A stretch of 64,000 nucleotides of DNA from Chlorops oryzae (taxonomy: Eukaryota; Arthropoda; Insecta; Diptera; Chloropidae). Shown piece after piece: positions 20,578-31,300 of this stretch (positions are counted from its first letter, which is position 1; each line of letters begins with the position of its first letter). The notes under the pieces were generated by a model. That model saw only the letters and a list, made by a program, of their open reading frames with translations, was not told the DNA's origin and made no database searches. A program made the position numbers and the translations under genes. The stretch lies in the NCBI GenBank assembly GCA_020466095.1, contig CM035806.1, positions 128,984,734 through 129,048,733 of the forward strand, in the 5' to 3' direction.

Positions 20578-22809
20578 ATGAAAATTTTTCATTTCACTGT
20601 AAATTTTGATCACAGTAATTATGCTTATATTAAATGTAATAATAACATTCTTTCATTTTTAATAGATACAGGGGCAGATATATCATTAATTAAATATGAA
20701 CATTTGTGTAATATATGCATTGACAGTAGCGACTCATGTGCAATTTCAGGAATCTCAAAGAAAGACATTGTGACTTTAGGGACATGTATTTTGCCTATAA
20801 ATATAGAGGATAGTGTTTTAAGACACAAATTCAGTGTTGTAGATGATTCATTTCCTATAAGGTCAAGTGGAATTTTAGGAAGAGATTTTTTTGCAAAGTT
20901 CAGAGCAAAGATTAACTATGAAAATTTTACCTTTTCTTTTACACATAGAGGCATCGACCACATTTTTGATTTAATTCCCAAAGAAGTTCTTCTCACTAAT
21001 ATAAGGAAACAAAAATATTTGTCCACCAACGATTTACACTTGCGATGGTTAAAGTTGAAAACGCTTTTGAATTTACAAAATTTAGACTATTCCACTAGCA
21101 AATCAATAACGGCTCTTTGCAATAAATTTCAAAATCTATTTTATTTAAACAATGAAGAATTATCAGTTAATAACTTTTATGAACAAAAGCTAGTACTAAC
21201 AGACTACAGTCCTATTTATATTAAAAATTATCGCCTTCCACATAGCCAACTAAATGAAATCAATAAACAGGTTCAAGAACTGCTAAACAAAGGCATTATT
21301 GAACATTCTACTAGCCCCTACAATTCACCTTTACTAATAGTACCAAAAAAAGACTCAGGACAAGAAAAAAAATGGCGATTAGTAGTTGATTTTCGCCAGC
21401 TAAATAAAAAACTAGTCGATGACAAATTTCCCATTTCAAAATTGGAGGATGTACTCGATAAATTAGAAGGTGCTAAATATTTCTCCACATTAGACATGAC
21501 AAATTCATTCCATCAAATTCCGCTCAGTAAACAATCAAGACCTTTAACAGCTTTTTCAACAAACAACGGACATTATCATTTTAAAACCGTTCCATTTGGA
21601 TTAAAATTAGCTTCAAACAGTTTTCAAAGAATGTTGACAATAGCACTCTCAGGCTTAGACAATATATGCTTTATATATATAGACGACATTATAGTTTTTG
21701 GCAAAACAATATCAGAGCATAATTCAAATCTTCAACAAGTATTCCAAAGATTACAAAAATACAATTTACAGTTAAATGCATCAAAATGTAACTTTTTTAA
21801 AAACGAAGTAATATTTTTAGGTCATAAAATAACAGACCTTGGCGTAACAACTGACCCAGAAAAATGCAAGGTAGTGAAAGACTTTCCAAGACCTACAAAT
21901 TCAAATGAAGTAAGAAGATTCGTTGCATTTTGCAATTATTATAGAAAATTCGTAAAAAACTTTGCAGAAATGGCAAACCCCCTGAATAATTTACTCAAAA
22001 AGAACGTAGTTTTTAATTGGAGCCCTGAATGCGAAAAATCATTTCAAATATTAAAAAACTCACTCATTAACCCACCAATCTTACAATATCCAAATCTTCA
22101 AAAAGAATTCATTCTAACCACAGACGCCTCAAACTACGCCCTTGGTTCAGTACTTTCTCAAGGTACCATAGGATCCGATCTTCCTATTGCATATGCCAGT
22201 AGATCTTTAAACAAACATGAACTGAATAAACCGATAATAGAAAAAGAACTTTTAGCCATTCATTGGGCAATAAATCATTTTAGACCCTACCTATATGGTA
22301 AATTTTTCAAAATAGTAACAGATCATAGACCATTAGTTTCATTGTTTAAACACAAAAACCCCTCTTCAAAACTCACCAGAATTCGAATGGATTTCATGAA
22401 ATATGATTTTGAAATTATTTATAAACAAGGAAAATTAAACACTAATGCTGATGCACTTTCTAGAATTCCAGTAAATTCTAATGAATTAAAAACTTTGATA
22501 CCATGCATTGCAGCAATAACTAGAAGTACAAATAAAAATGTGACCCGTCCAAATAGAACACCTACCCCCACAAAGAGGATTAGCTATCCGCACATGTGGG
22601 AATGCATATCTATTTCGGATGTACGAAATTTGCCAATTCTTAAATTTGTGCAAACACAAGGGGAGAATAAATGTACAAAGCGTAAAAATTTGCAGACTTT
22701 TGCCATAATTAAAAACAATGTTTTGATTGAATCAAGCGATAAAACCATACTGCACAAGCCAGGTCTTGGAGAAGCTGATTCCAGTACTACAAAGCAATGG
22801 CATAAGTAA
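20578..22809 (+). CDS. pol: pol, protease-reverse transcriptase-RNase H part
   Basis: An open frame of 743 codons from the ATG at 20578. An aspartic protease motif DTGAD lies near residue 30. The reverse transcriptase core follows with LVVDFRQLNKK, FSTLDMTNSFHQIPL, TAFSTNNGHYHFKTVPFGL and the catalytic YIDD near residue 366. RNase H has TDASNYALGSVLSQ near residue 515, EKELLAIHWA and DHRPL. It copies the element RNA into DNA in the particle. The frame is interrupted before the integrase: the sequence continues one frame over from about 22730. It starts 17 bp after the end of gag in a different frame, so expression would need frameshifting or reinitiation. Confidence 0.92.
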   Translation: MKIFHFTVNFDHSNYAYIKCNNNILSFLIDTGADISLIKYEHLCNICIDSSDSCAISGISKKDIVTLGTCILPINIEDSVLRHKFSVVDDSFPIRSSGILGRDFFAKFRAKINYENFTFSFTHRGIDHIFDLIPKEVLLTNIRKQKYLSTNDLHLRWLKLKTLLNLQNLDYSTSKSITALCNKFQNLFYLNNEELSVNNFYEQKLVLTDYSPIYIKNYRLPHSQLNEINKQVQELLNKGIIEHSTSPYNSPLLIVPKKDSGQEKKWRLVVDFRQLNKKLVDDKFPISKLEDVLDKLEGAKYFSTLDMTNSFHQIPLSKQSRPLTAFSTNNGHYHFKTVPFGLKLASNSFQRMLTIALSGLDNICFIYIDDIIVFGKTISEHNSNLQQVFQRLQKYNLQLNASKCNFFKNEVIFLGHKITDLGVTTDPEKCKVVKDFPRPTNSNEVRRFVAFCNYYRKFVKNFAEMANPLNNLLKKNVVFNWSPECEKSFQILKNSLINPPILQYPNLQKEFILTTDASNYALGSVLSQGTIGSDLPIAYASRSLNKHELNKPIIEKELLAIHWAINHFRPYLYGKFFKIVTDHRPLVSLFKHKNPSSKLTRIRMDFMKYDFEIIYKQGKLNTNADALSRIPVNSNELKTLIPCIAAITRSTNKNVTRPNRTPTPTKRISYPHMWECISISDVRNLPILKFVQTQGENKCTKRKNLQTFAIIKNNVLIESSDKTILHKPGLGEADSSTTKQWHK

Positions 22810-23980
22810 GCTAGCTCTTTCCAAGAAGGACCTAGTATTTGAATCTATGAGTCAACAAGAATTAAAAATTTTATATGAAGAGACACTGCAGAAACACATG
22901 AATAAGGGATTGTGCACTCCCATAACAATTATTTTATTCAAACCCCCCGAATCAATTAATAACGAACCTGATCAGTTACGTTTGATTAAAGAAAATCATT
23001 TATCTTTACTCGGAGGTCACACCGGTGTAAACAGGACAATAGCTAAGTTGAAACAACGCTATGTCTGGAAAGGTATGAATAAAATGGTAAAGAAATTCAT
23101 ACAAAATTGCGAAATTTGCAAGAAAAATAAAATTACAGTACATACTAAAGAGAAGATGATAATCACTGAAACCCCTTCTAGTCCTTTTGAAGTAGTATCA
23201 ATTGACACAATAGGACCCTTACGCCCATCAAATAATTTCAGATATATTTTAACTCTACAATGCGACTTAACCAAATACGTCGAAGCTTTCCCTATGACAT
23301 CTAAAGAATCATTAGAAGTAGCAAAAACGATAGTAGAAAAATTCATTTTAAAATATGGTCATTTAAAAACAATGAAAACAGATATGGGAAAAGAATTTGT
23401 AAATCAAACTATTTCAGAAATTTGTAGTTTATTAAACATTGAACAAAAAACCTCAACACCCTATCACCACGAATCTTTAGGTGGAATAGAAAGAAATCAT
23501 AGAGTTTTCAACGAATATCTTTTATGTTGCACTGAAGACGCAGAATGGGATAAGAATATACCTTACTATACGTTCTCTTATAATACCACTCCACATACGA
23601 GCACAAAATACACCCCCTTTGAATTAATATTTGGAAGATTACCAAGCTTGCCAACAAAGATTTACAGTAACGAACCTATTTACAATTTTGATCGTTTTCA
23701 AAATGAGCTCAAAGTGAGATTACAAAACGCACATGAGAATGCAAGAAAGTATTTGATTAACTCAAAAATTAAAAATAAAGAATGTTATGACAAGATTTCA
23801 AATCCTATTGAATTTAAGATAGGTAGCTTAGTTTTCTTAAGAAATTATGCAGGTAAGAAATTAGACAGTCCTTATGAAGGTCCTTTTAAGATATTAGAAC
23901 GACAAGGTGTTAATTCAGTAATATTGTATAAGAATAAAAGAAAACTAGTGCATAACAACAATTTAAAACTATGTGAGTAA
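22727..23980 (+). CDS. pol: pol, integrase part (separated by a frameshift)
   Basis: This overlaps the end of the preceding frame by 83 bp in the +1 frame. It contains the HHCC zinc-binding segment (NHLSLLGGHTGVNRT to CEICKK). The D,D-35-E catalytic core follows: SIDTIGPL, KTDMGKEF and HHESLGGIERNHR. A C-terminal GPY/F-like end reads DSPYEGPFKIL. Integrase inserts the cDNA and makes the 4-bp target duplication seen at the ends. The length (417 codons with part of the linker) is normal. In this group pol is usually one frame, so I read the break near 22750 as a mutation or assembly indel rather than programmed. Confidence 0.9.
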   Translation: MNQAIKPYCTSQVLEKLIPVLQSNGISKLALSKKDLVFESMSQQELKILYEETLQKHMNKGLCTPITIILFKPPESINNEPDQLRLIKENHLSLLGGHTGVNRTIAKLKQRYVWKGMNKMVKKFIQNCEICKKNKITVHTKEKMIITETPSSPFEVVSIDTIGPLRPSNNFRYILTLQCDLTKYVEAFPMTSKESLEVAKTIVEKFILKYGHLKTMKTDMGKEFVNQTISEICSLLNIEQKTSTPYHHESLGGIERNHRVFNEYLLCCTEDAEWDKNIPYYTFSYNTTPHTSTKYTPFELIFGRLPSLPTKIYSNEPIYNFDRFQNELKVRLQNAHENARKYLINSKIKNKECYDKISNPIEFKIGSLVFLRNYAGKKLDSPYEGPFKILERQGVNSVILYKNKRKLVHNNNLKLCE

Positions 23981-24186
23981 GAAAATACACAAAATATAGA
24001 TACTATATATTAAGCATTAGTTAGAAGCATGCGATAAGTAAAATTTTTCACGATAATTAAACTTTTAAGGCGAAATGTAGATTTTAAGGCAATACTATAT
24101 TCTAAGATGCTTAACACAAATAATTTTCTACTTCGTATGTATATACAAAAAAAAAAGAAAAAAAAACCACAAATTTTTTTTTCTCT

Positions 24187-24198
24187 AGAGGGTGAGGG
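24187..24198 (+). promoter_or_regulatory. Polypurine tract
   Basis: AGAGGGTGAGGG directly before the 3' LTR, the expected plus-strand primer. Confidence 0.75.
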
Positions 24199-24747
24199 TG
24201 TAGTATGTATACACACGAACGCACAAACTCATTTTTCCACTTCATTCACGACATAAATGGTTTCATATGACCAAATTCTTTGCAAGCTGCACTAATTGCA
24301 TGAGCAACATATTTTGCAGGCAGCGTCGTCGAATCGTGGGAAAGTGTTTTGTCAGCATACCTCACAAGCTAATTCATAAGATTCTATACTTTCCAATTGT
24401 AATTCATTTATGCTTACTTAACATATTTTTGATATAAATAAAGCTTGAAGTTCAGTTGGAACTTCAGATTGGATTTACATGCGAAACCCTTTGCTTATCC
24501 ATTCTCGATTTGGCGCACCTTTCGCCGGATAAATATAAAAAGGTGAATTAAGCGCTAGTCGCTGGCTCCTTTGGCGTATCTCCGCCGTATAAATATAGAG
24601 ATATTGGGCGCTAGCCGCCAAATAGATTTGCGAGTCCTGCCGCTCAGCAATAGCGGGACATAACAAAATAAAAACCTTTAGGATATAAAGAAATAAAAAA
24701 CTATAAAATAAAAAATATTAATTCTTCTACGCGAAGGATACACTACA
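24199..24747 (+). repeat. 3' LTR
   Basis: Matches the 5' LTR except for one substitution (ATATTTTCC to ATACTTTCC) and two extra A residues near the end, as far as I compared. Confidence 0.93.
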
Positions 24748-25111
24748 AGAAAAATTACTCTCGAAAATTCCCCGGGAATATTCAGAAACGAGCTGATCGT
24801 TCGCCCAATTCCTAATTTTAACCGTTAAGGCCTGTATCGAGCAGACATGAACTGTCAAACTCCATATAAAAAAAAAGTGAGCTAAAAGCCCGATAAATGG
24901 ATTTCCGCTCTCATTTAGCAAACCCATATCCAGCACGAGTGAAATCAGTGTTGTGAAAATTACTTCAGGGTTGCAATTTTTCGCACTTTTAGAGAAAAGT
25001 GGAGACTAGTTTAGCTAGTGAAATAAAGTGTTTGACATTTATTCCACCGCGAAAAGGCTGAATCAGTTGCACGAATCGCCCAAAAAATTAAAATGCTGAA
25101 AGCTGAAGCAT

Positions 25112-25318
25112 GGATGGCGGCGAAGACCACTTTTTTGAAGCTGGACCATCGGTATCAAAAAGACGGAGAACAACTTTCAATTACGAGCAAAACAACTGCT
25201 CTGTAATAAAGTTAAAGAATTCCCTTGCATATGGGATATAACTTCCGGATCGCACAGCAACAACATGGAAGTATCTGCAGCTTGGCGCGAGATCGCCGAG
25301 TGCTTGGGAATATCAGGT
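25112..25318 (+). pseudogene. MADF-domain fragment with a splice donor
   Basis: Two frames together resemble the start of a MADF (Myb/SANT-like DNA-binding) domain. An ATG at 25112 opens MDGGEDHFFEAG. After a one-base shift near 25195 the reading continues LCNKVKEFPCIWD and AAWREIAECLGIS, the usual MADF pattern (V-x-x-xP-x-x-WD, then AW-EIAE-LG). It ends at a good donor, CAG|GTAAGAAT, at about 25318. MADF genes are common in flies and also occur in PIF/Harbinger elements, so this may be a first exon of a host gene or a transposon remnant. No second exon was recognised. Confidence 0.45.
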
Positions 25319-25777
25319 AAGAATTAATCAGCATCAATGTTCGTAAAACATTGCCATTATTTTCCAAAGAGAAAGCAACATAACCTAAACATAACATACC
25401 ACATGTGTGGCGCTGGTTTCCGAGCTTATGCGAATTATTTCACTTAACTTTTATATCCAAGAAATTATTCGCTTTCATTGACAATGACAGCTCACATGTA
25501 AACAAAACTCAGCTGACTTTAGCGCGTGAAATATATGGCCAACTCTACAAAGATAAATTAGTATTTGCTCGATACCGGCCTTTAACAATCAAAGAAAAAC
25601 TGAAATCGATAGTCCTGCAACTCTAATGCGGAGTTGATCGAAATAGTACGCAAATCCACCAAAAATAATTTGGTACATAAAAAGTACTCAGGTGATTGAA
25701 AAAGTACGCAATGCGTACTAAAGTACACAAAACGGCAACACTGGTACTGAAGTGGCGCTATCTTGTTTTCTTCCATC

Positions 25778-26889
25778 ATGGACACAACGAAGCCGAAATT
25801 GGTGCTCAAACAGCAGCTCAGAGCTCACAAAAAATGGAAGGACAGAAGGCTCAAAAACAACTAAAACCGAACACAACAACAAATATTTCTCCTAGCCCAA
25901 GCCAAAATAGGTTTGCGCTCCTCGCTAGCAGCGATGATCAAGAACCATCTAACTCTAACCCCGCCAAAAAAATTAAGCCTCCCCCAATCTACTTGCGTGA
26001 GGAATGTTCAAACGCTCTAGTAGCAACTATTGCTCGTTCCATTGGCAGCAGAAACTTTCACGTTGTTTCCAATAAAAGAGGCAACGTGAAAGAAACTAAA
26101 ATACAAATTTATACGGAAACCCACTATCGTACCCTGGTTAATCACTTTGATGCACTCAAAAAAAGCTACTTTACCTACCAGTATATATAACTATATATGT
26201 CACTCAGGAGCCGTTTCCATTTTGGCTCTTTTCACCACGGTCTTGGGTACCCACCATGGTCTTGGGTACCCACCAAAATGAGAATTTTGCACTGAGGTAC
26301 ACACCAAAAGAATTTCTCTCTCGCTCTTCATTTTCCTGCCGAGTAACATCTCTTTCTAACTTGCGCGAAACGTCCCCCGCAATATCAATGAGAGTGATAT
26401 ATATTGTTATATATACCTACCAGCTTAAAGCAAGCAAAGGTTTAATGGTAGTAATAAAAGGCATCGAGCCCTGAGATGACCCAGCAGAGATCAAAGGCGC
26501 TCTGCAAGCTGCAGGTTTTCCAACGAAAACCGTTTATAATATTAAAAACAAAAAAAATATTCCGCAACCCCTATTTCGAATTGAGCTTGATCCTTCAGCT
26601 AGCTCCCAAAAACTAAAAAAGAACGAGGTCCACCCAATATACAATCTGCAAGTTGTGCTACACCGCAAAATTACGGACGAAGAGCCTCATAAGCGGAAAG
26701 GACCGGTCCAATGCTCTAATTGCCAAGAATTTGGTCATACGCAAAACTATTGCACATTGGACCCCGTGTGCTCTACATGTGGAGATCGGCATTCTTCGAA
26801 CTCTTGTCAAGTTGACCAAAGCAAACCTAGCGCAAGAAACTGCAGCAATTGCGGTGGCAACCATAAAGCGAGTTATCGTGGATGGTGAC
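25778..26889 (+). pseudogene. Jockey-clade LINE ORF1, broken and 3' truncated
   Basis: ORF1 of Jockey-type LINEs is a Gag-like nucleic-acid-binding protein. An ATG at 25778 (MDTTKPKLVLKQQL) opens the likely start, followed by a frame change. The middle reads PSPSQNRFALLASSDD and YLREECSNALVATIARSIG. A 232-bp MITE interrupts at 26182. The rest resumes with the PRE_C2HC region (VYNIKNKKNIPQPLFRIELD) and three CCHC-type knuckles: CSNCQEFGHTQNYC, CSTCGDRHSSNSC and CSNCGGNHKASY. It stops at about 26889, and no endonuclease or reverse transcriptase follows. The domain order and the phrase EEPHKRKGPVQC are typical of X/BS/Doc-like elements. The copy is dead. Confidence 0.8.
26182..26413. mobile_element. 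232-bp MITE with 10-bp target duplication (Mutator-like?), copy 1
   Basis: A perfect direct repeat TACCTACCAG flanks it (26172-26181, 26414-26423). The interrupted LINE ORF1 reads through if one copy is removed. The ends are TA-rich inverted repeats running into ATATGTCACTC. Target duplications of 9-10 bp are characteristic of Mutator-like elements. A second, inverted copy is at about 33597-33816. Confidence 0.8.
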
Positions 26890-27161
26890 AGGCAATAAGG
26901 TCAGCGGAAATAACGTCAATTGACGTTATTTCGATACTGAAAGAGAAATATATTCAATTCAAACAAAAATTTGAAATTAGATCAAATCAAAATAACGTCA
27001 ATTGAAACAGAAATAAGGTCAACATTTCTTAAATTGTGTCATTTTCATGACTTCCTTACGATTCTTCTTTAAAAATCCGTTATGATAACTGTTATGTACT
27101 GAGAGAAGACATATTTGCTTTGTTTACATAGGATTTGGTGTTGCTATTGTTCAGTTGGTAA
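26890..27161. other. Non-coding DNA up to the assembly gap
   Basis: Contains a perfect 26-bp palindrome at 26907-26932 (GAAATAACGTCAA and its inverse). AATAACGTCAATTGA recurs near 26990. Nothing coding. Confidence 0.5.
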
Positions 27162-27261
27162 NNNNNNNNNNNNNNNNNNNNNNNNNNNNNNNNNNNNNNN
27201 NNNNNNNNNNNNNNNNNNNNNNNNNNNNNNNNNNNNNNNNNNNNNNNNNNNNNNNNNNNNN
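27162..27261. other. Assembly gap (100 N)
   Basis: Exactly 100 N, a conventional gap of unknown size. It lies at the edge of a repeat copy, which probably caused the break. Confidence 0.98.
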
Positions 27262-27643
27262 AAAACCTATACAAAAAGAAATGTCATAAAAAATTTAATT
27301 AACGTTCAAAGCAAATGGCCATAGAGCACTCTGCTGAACATGACCCAAAAAATAGCCATCGGATGGACTTCATCCGATTTCGTCACTCCGTTTTGGTGAC
27401 TGCTTTCGCAATGCTTAAAAAGTTCTAAGATGAATACATATCTTATATGTCTTATTTTATAAAACAAATGAGAATTATACCGAACGAAAAGAAATGTAAT
27501 TAAACATATTTCCTTTCAATTCAACCAAAAATGTTGTTGACTCAACCATTTTTCTTTTGAAATTTTTGTTCTGCTCGAAAATCAAAAGGACTGTGAATAA
27601 AAATGCGCCCTTTAAAAAAAATCATGGTTAAGTTCGCTCAGTG
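27262..27643. mobile_element. TA-flanked MITE family M2, copy 1 (left part lost in the gap)
   Basis: Matches the right 380 bp of the element at 39115-39758. It ends GTTCGCTCAGTG followed by TA. Confidence 0.8.
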
Positions 27644-27689
27644 TAAAAATTTTTCATTCGCATCTTTCACACAGGGCGAGACCTCACTA

Positions 27690-28228
27690 ATGCGGTCCAT
27701 AAACAGTGATTCTGAATCGCCAATCAGCCCTGTACGTGTGTGATCGATGCTCTGACATACATTCGATTCAAATTCCTGTATTCATTCATTTTTCTGTTGC
27801 TGCCGTCGAGTAAAGTTCGCATCGCTATGCCTATAACGGATGACATTTTATTTGCAATCGCAATAATTCTAAGTGAAGGAGAAAGAAAAAAGCGAAAAGA
27901 AAATTTGTCTGCATTTTCATTACTTTTGACATCCCACAAAGCAGTCAGCGACCGATAAACATCAATAAATTCCAAAAGGAATTCATGCTCTTTTTCTTTT
28001 TCCGTGGACATGTTGACTGCTCGGTACTTTCCTAAGAATAAATTTTGCCACACACACGATTCATGCGATTCGCAGGTACTCGATTCATGCCTTGATTTCT
28101 AAAAATTTGGTCATCACGGAATGATCGGCGATTCACGAAAATTCGTGTCAGTGTGCTGCACACTACTTTATTTTCACTAACACATACAAGCTGATCGGTG
28201 ATTCAGATTCACTGTTTATGGACCGCAT
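27690..28228. mobile_element. TIR element with a MADF remnant
   Basis: The ends are inverted copies starting ATGCGGTCCATAAACAGTGA and extending about 37 bp with a few mismatches. It encloses a minus-strand MADF-like start. The target duplication is unclear. TIRs plus a MADF protein suggest PIF/Harbinger. Confidence 0.6.
27900..28011 (-). pseudogene. MADF-domain N-terminal remnant
   Basis: From the ATG at 28011 the frame reads MSTEKEKEHEFLLEFIDVYR, followed by LTALWDVKSNEN. This parallels the MADF remnant at 37558-37818 (ILEFIEFYRGLPALW). After KSNEN the similarity ends, so only about the first third of the domain survives. In PIF/Harbinger elements a separate MADF/Myb-like protein helps the transposase bind DNA. 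No transposase remains here. Confidence 0.5.
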
Positions 28229-28414
28229 AGCAGATTCCTCTCGAACAAAACTCTCATCGAGAGTTTCATAACAAAACAAAGCTACACACTCACTCTCTTC
28301 ATTCACTTGACTATTGATGCTTGATGTATCGATTTCCTCAGTTTTAGCGTCACCTACAAATATATCTAAATAATATATTGGTAAAAGTTGAGGATTGCTT
28401 ACGTTACTTTAAGG

Positions 28415-30361
28415 CAGTGCTTGTCAGCACGACCCCTAGCACAATTTCTCTCATTCTTCACATGTATGTGTGCTTAAGAGGCTGATGCATTGAAAAAAAT
28501 ATTCCAAGCGTAAGCTACAAACAACTTATGTAAATATTTATAGTTGTGCAAAATGAAGTTTATATTAAGAGAAGTCATTGGATGTTAAATTAAATTGGAA
28601 GAAAGTATGGATTTATTTCTGCTTATGTTATTTAGAACTTATAATTTTTGAACTTTCAATTGAATTTTATTGAACTCCAGGTAAATAGAAATCCAAATGT
28701 AATTGAAAAATAAAAATTCACAGCCGAAATTAAAAAATAATGAAAGTAACGCCTTTTGGACATTGAGATGAATTATTCATAATGCAGTTGTAAGCAAAAT
28801 GTAATATAGTAAATAAACCGGAAATGTAATGCAAGCTGTAGAAAACCCTTACAAACTAGGTTTTCCAGCTTAATTTCATGACGTCATTTATGTTTATTTC
28901 GTCTTTGTAGCATTTTATGAGCAACAATGGAAAACAAATCAAATATTGTCATATTATTTCCTTGCAAGCTTAGATTTAAATAATTTAAGTGCTCCGTTAT
29001 ATCACACAAAAACGCTAGGTCTGCAACAAATTGAGGATTTTCTAAGTGGCTGAGAAGCTCCTCAGTTCCTTTATATTCGTATTTATTTTCAGGAAATCAA
29101 TTATGTCGCAACGCAATCGAAAAAGACGTATCAAGCACTTTCCACGGCTCAACCATCTAGCTTCACAATGGAGTAAAAGATCATTATATTCCGCAGCTAT
29201 TTCTTTCAAGAATGCGATAAGTTTACGGTGATTTAGTGCATTATGGCCTCCTCTTAGGCAGTTTACTATTTTTGTAGAAGTTTTAATTGCGGTTAACATT
29301 TGTAGATGTTTTGAAAATAGAACCTGTTGGTGAATAATGCAATGAAACGTGGGTATTTTTATTCCATTTTTAAGAAGCTGGCCAATAAAACCCTTACCAG
29401 TTCCAACCATTACTTTTGCAACATCAGTGCAAACGGAACTTAGCTTTTCTTTGCCACTCCAGGAAAATATTATGTTATCGATCGCTTCATACAAAGTGGT
29501 ACCATTGACGTGGACACAAAGCGGTATGAGAGCTTAAATACCTTCCCATGTTGCCAAATTTTCATCAACAGTTTTTACACAAACAATCAATTGGCTTGTA
29601 TCATTAAAATCGGTCGTTTCATCAATGGCAAGGGAAAAGTATTTTGAGTTGATAACCCTTTTTTTTATATCAACAAAAATAAAACGACCAATTTGTTCGA
29701 TGCGGCGCATATTTGTGTTGTTTGATAACGGAATGGACTCTACCGAATTCATAAGTTCATGCCCTTTATCCCCAAAGCATTCTAAAATTTCGTTCGTAAT
29801 GTTTTTAATGAAAACGCCATCAGAATTTGGTCTGCACTTTCTTGCTAAGGCCAAGGCCACTACGTATGACGCCTGTATAGTTTGAGCTTTCAAAATTATA
29901 TGCTCCGACGGAATATGGGGCGGAATAATATTTAATGCTTCTGCAGCCATTTTTTCGTAGAAATATCGCTTCATTTCCTTTATTTTTCGATGTCTTTCCT
30001 CACCAACAAAAATATCAAAATCTTTATGAAAGGCATCGTAGTGCCTTTTCAAGTTTCTTTTTTGATTTATTGTACGGTCGCATACTAAACATTGAGTTTC
30101 GCAAAATATATTCTTAGAAAAAAAATAATTTTCTGCATACTCAGTCATTTTTAACGTGTACTTATTCAAACCAAGGAAAGGGCGAAGCAAAAAATAAGAA
30201 CAGAGAAACGATGCGTGCGATGTTACTTCGCTCATTGCCGCTGCCAAACTGATTGAATTCTCTCGCTAACACAGACAATGTGTGCGAGAAACAACAACAA
30301 AGAAACAACAAAGCCGCAATACTCAGCTTTGTATGAAAGAGTATTACGCTGGCAAGCACTG
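28415..30361 (-). mobile_element. hAT transposon with decayed transposase
   Basis: The ends are CAGTGCTTG(T/C)CAGC, inverted. A perfect 8-bp duplication CTTTAAGG flanks them (28407-28414, 30362-30369). The CAGTG start is classic for hAT. The transposase frame runs on the minus strand. The length (1947 bp) is short for this type because the C-terminal part of the gene is missing. Confidence 0.93.
28950..30148 (-). pseudogene. hAT transposase (GTF2IRD2/ZBED-like), broken
   Basis: The likely start is the ATG at 30148 (MTEYAENYFFSKN). A zinc-finger-like CLVCDRTINQKRNLKRH lies near residue 20. The RNase H-fold part follows: FSLAIDETTDFNDTSQL carries the first catalytic Asp. CTDVAKVMVG carries the second. 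FHCIIHQQVL and EARWLSRGKCLIRLF are further hallmarks of GTF2IRD2/ZBED-type hAT proteins. An in-frame TAA at about 29534 and a one-base shift near 29070 break it. Past the shift it continues LENPQFVADLAFLCDITEHLN to about 28950. The C-terminal dimerisation region is absent; a fragment of that kind sits at 5138-5385. Predicted inactive. Confidence 0.85.
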
Positions 30362-30369
30362 CTTTAAGG

Positions 30370-30729
30370 TAATAAGAATTCGTCTGGGAGTGCGTTCGCA
30401 ATTAGCCGTTTCTTTGCCCGAATTTTTGATGAGAAATACCTCTCACAGGCATAAAGAGCGGCAGGCTGCCAGCTGGAAACGGCTCATCCAAACTTTTCTC
30501 CTGGAAAAATTTTTGAAATTTGTAGTAAGCGAAAATATATATTTCCAACAATTTTTATACAAAATTACAAACATGCCAATTCATTCATTCTTTGGACTTC
30601 GGTCCACTTCATTTCGGAAAACATATTTAGAATTCTCTTCACTAATTTATCTGGTCATCCAGAACTATAATTTATACATTGTAAGTACTTCAAATACTTT
30701 TTTGATTTGATCCTTCCACAAAACCACAT
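30370..30729. other. Non-coding DNA between hAT and Tc1 elements
   Basis: No supported gene. Ordinary AT-rich sequence with a GC-richer part at 30430-30490. Confidence 0.4.
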
Positions 30730-31300
30730 ACAGTCCGCGACAAAAAGATAGCACAATCTAGTTTTGCAGCATTTTTTATATTTTTTAATAAAAAAAAAGG
30801 TTATTCTTATAAAAACTAATAAGTTTTAACAAATTATATTTAATATGAACAAAAGTTTGAAAAAAAAGTTATTTGCATTCAATGCAAAACAAAAATACAC
30901 TTTCAGTGGTATGACAAAAAGATAGCACATTTAAAGAATTTTAATTAAAAAATGAACACAGAATTTTAAATGTGTAATTTCTTTTATGTTTAATAGTTGG
31001 TTGGTCCACCTTGATTTTTTAACACTGCAATCATTCAATTTGGTAGTGACTTGAATAGTTTTTTAATGTATTTTTGTGGAATCTGTTCCCATTTCTGTAA
31101 AATGCTTGATTTCAGCTCTTCGACGGATTCATACTGTCTGTTTTCCGCATAAACCGCTCTTGCTAAGTATCCCCAACAGTTTTCGATTATGTTTAGATCA
31201 GGAGAACGTGCGGGCCAGGGCAGGATTTCAATTTTGTTGTCATTGAAGTATGCTTTCACCAATCTAGATGTGTGAACAGTTGCGTTGTCTTGCTGAAATA

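Larger units (their letters stand above)
17947..24747 (+). mobile_element. Ty3-type LTR retrotransposon, full length (mdg1/412-like)
   Basis: Two LTRs (547 and 549 bp) start TGTAGT and end ACTACA. They are flanked by a 4-bp duplication AGAA (17943-17946, 24748-24751). The order primer site, gag, protease, reverse transcriptase, RNase H, integrase, polypurine tract is that of Ty3 elements. There is no envelope frame between integrase and the 3' LTR. I noted one substitution and two 1-bp indels between the LTRs, so the insertion is young. Gag and pol are nevertheless frameshifted (or carry sequencing indels). Confidence 0.93.

Noticed and set aside
17947..24747. Endogenous retrovirus with envelope (errantivirus)
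   Set aside because: No third frame between integrase and the 3' LTR; only about 220 bp of non-coding sequence there.
27092..27324. Open frames running through the N gap
   Set aside because: Artefact of translating unknown bases.
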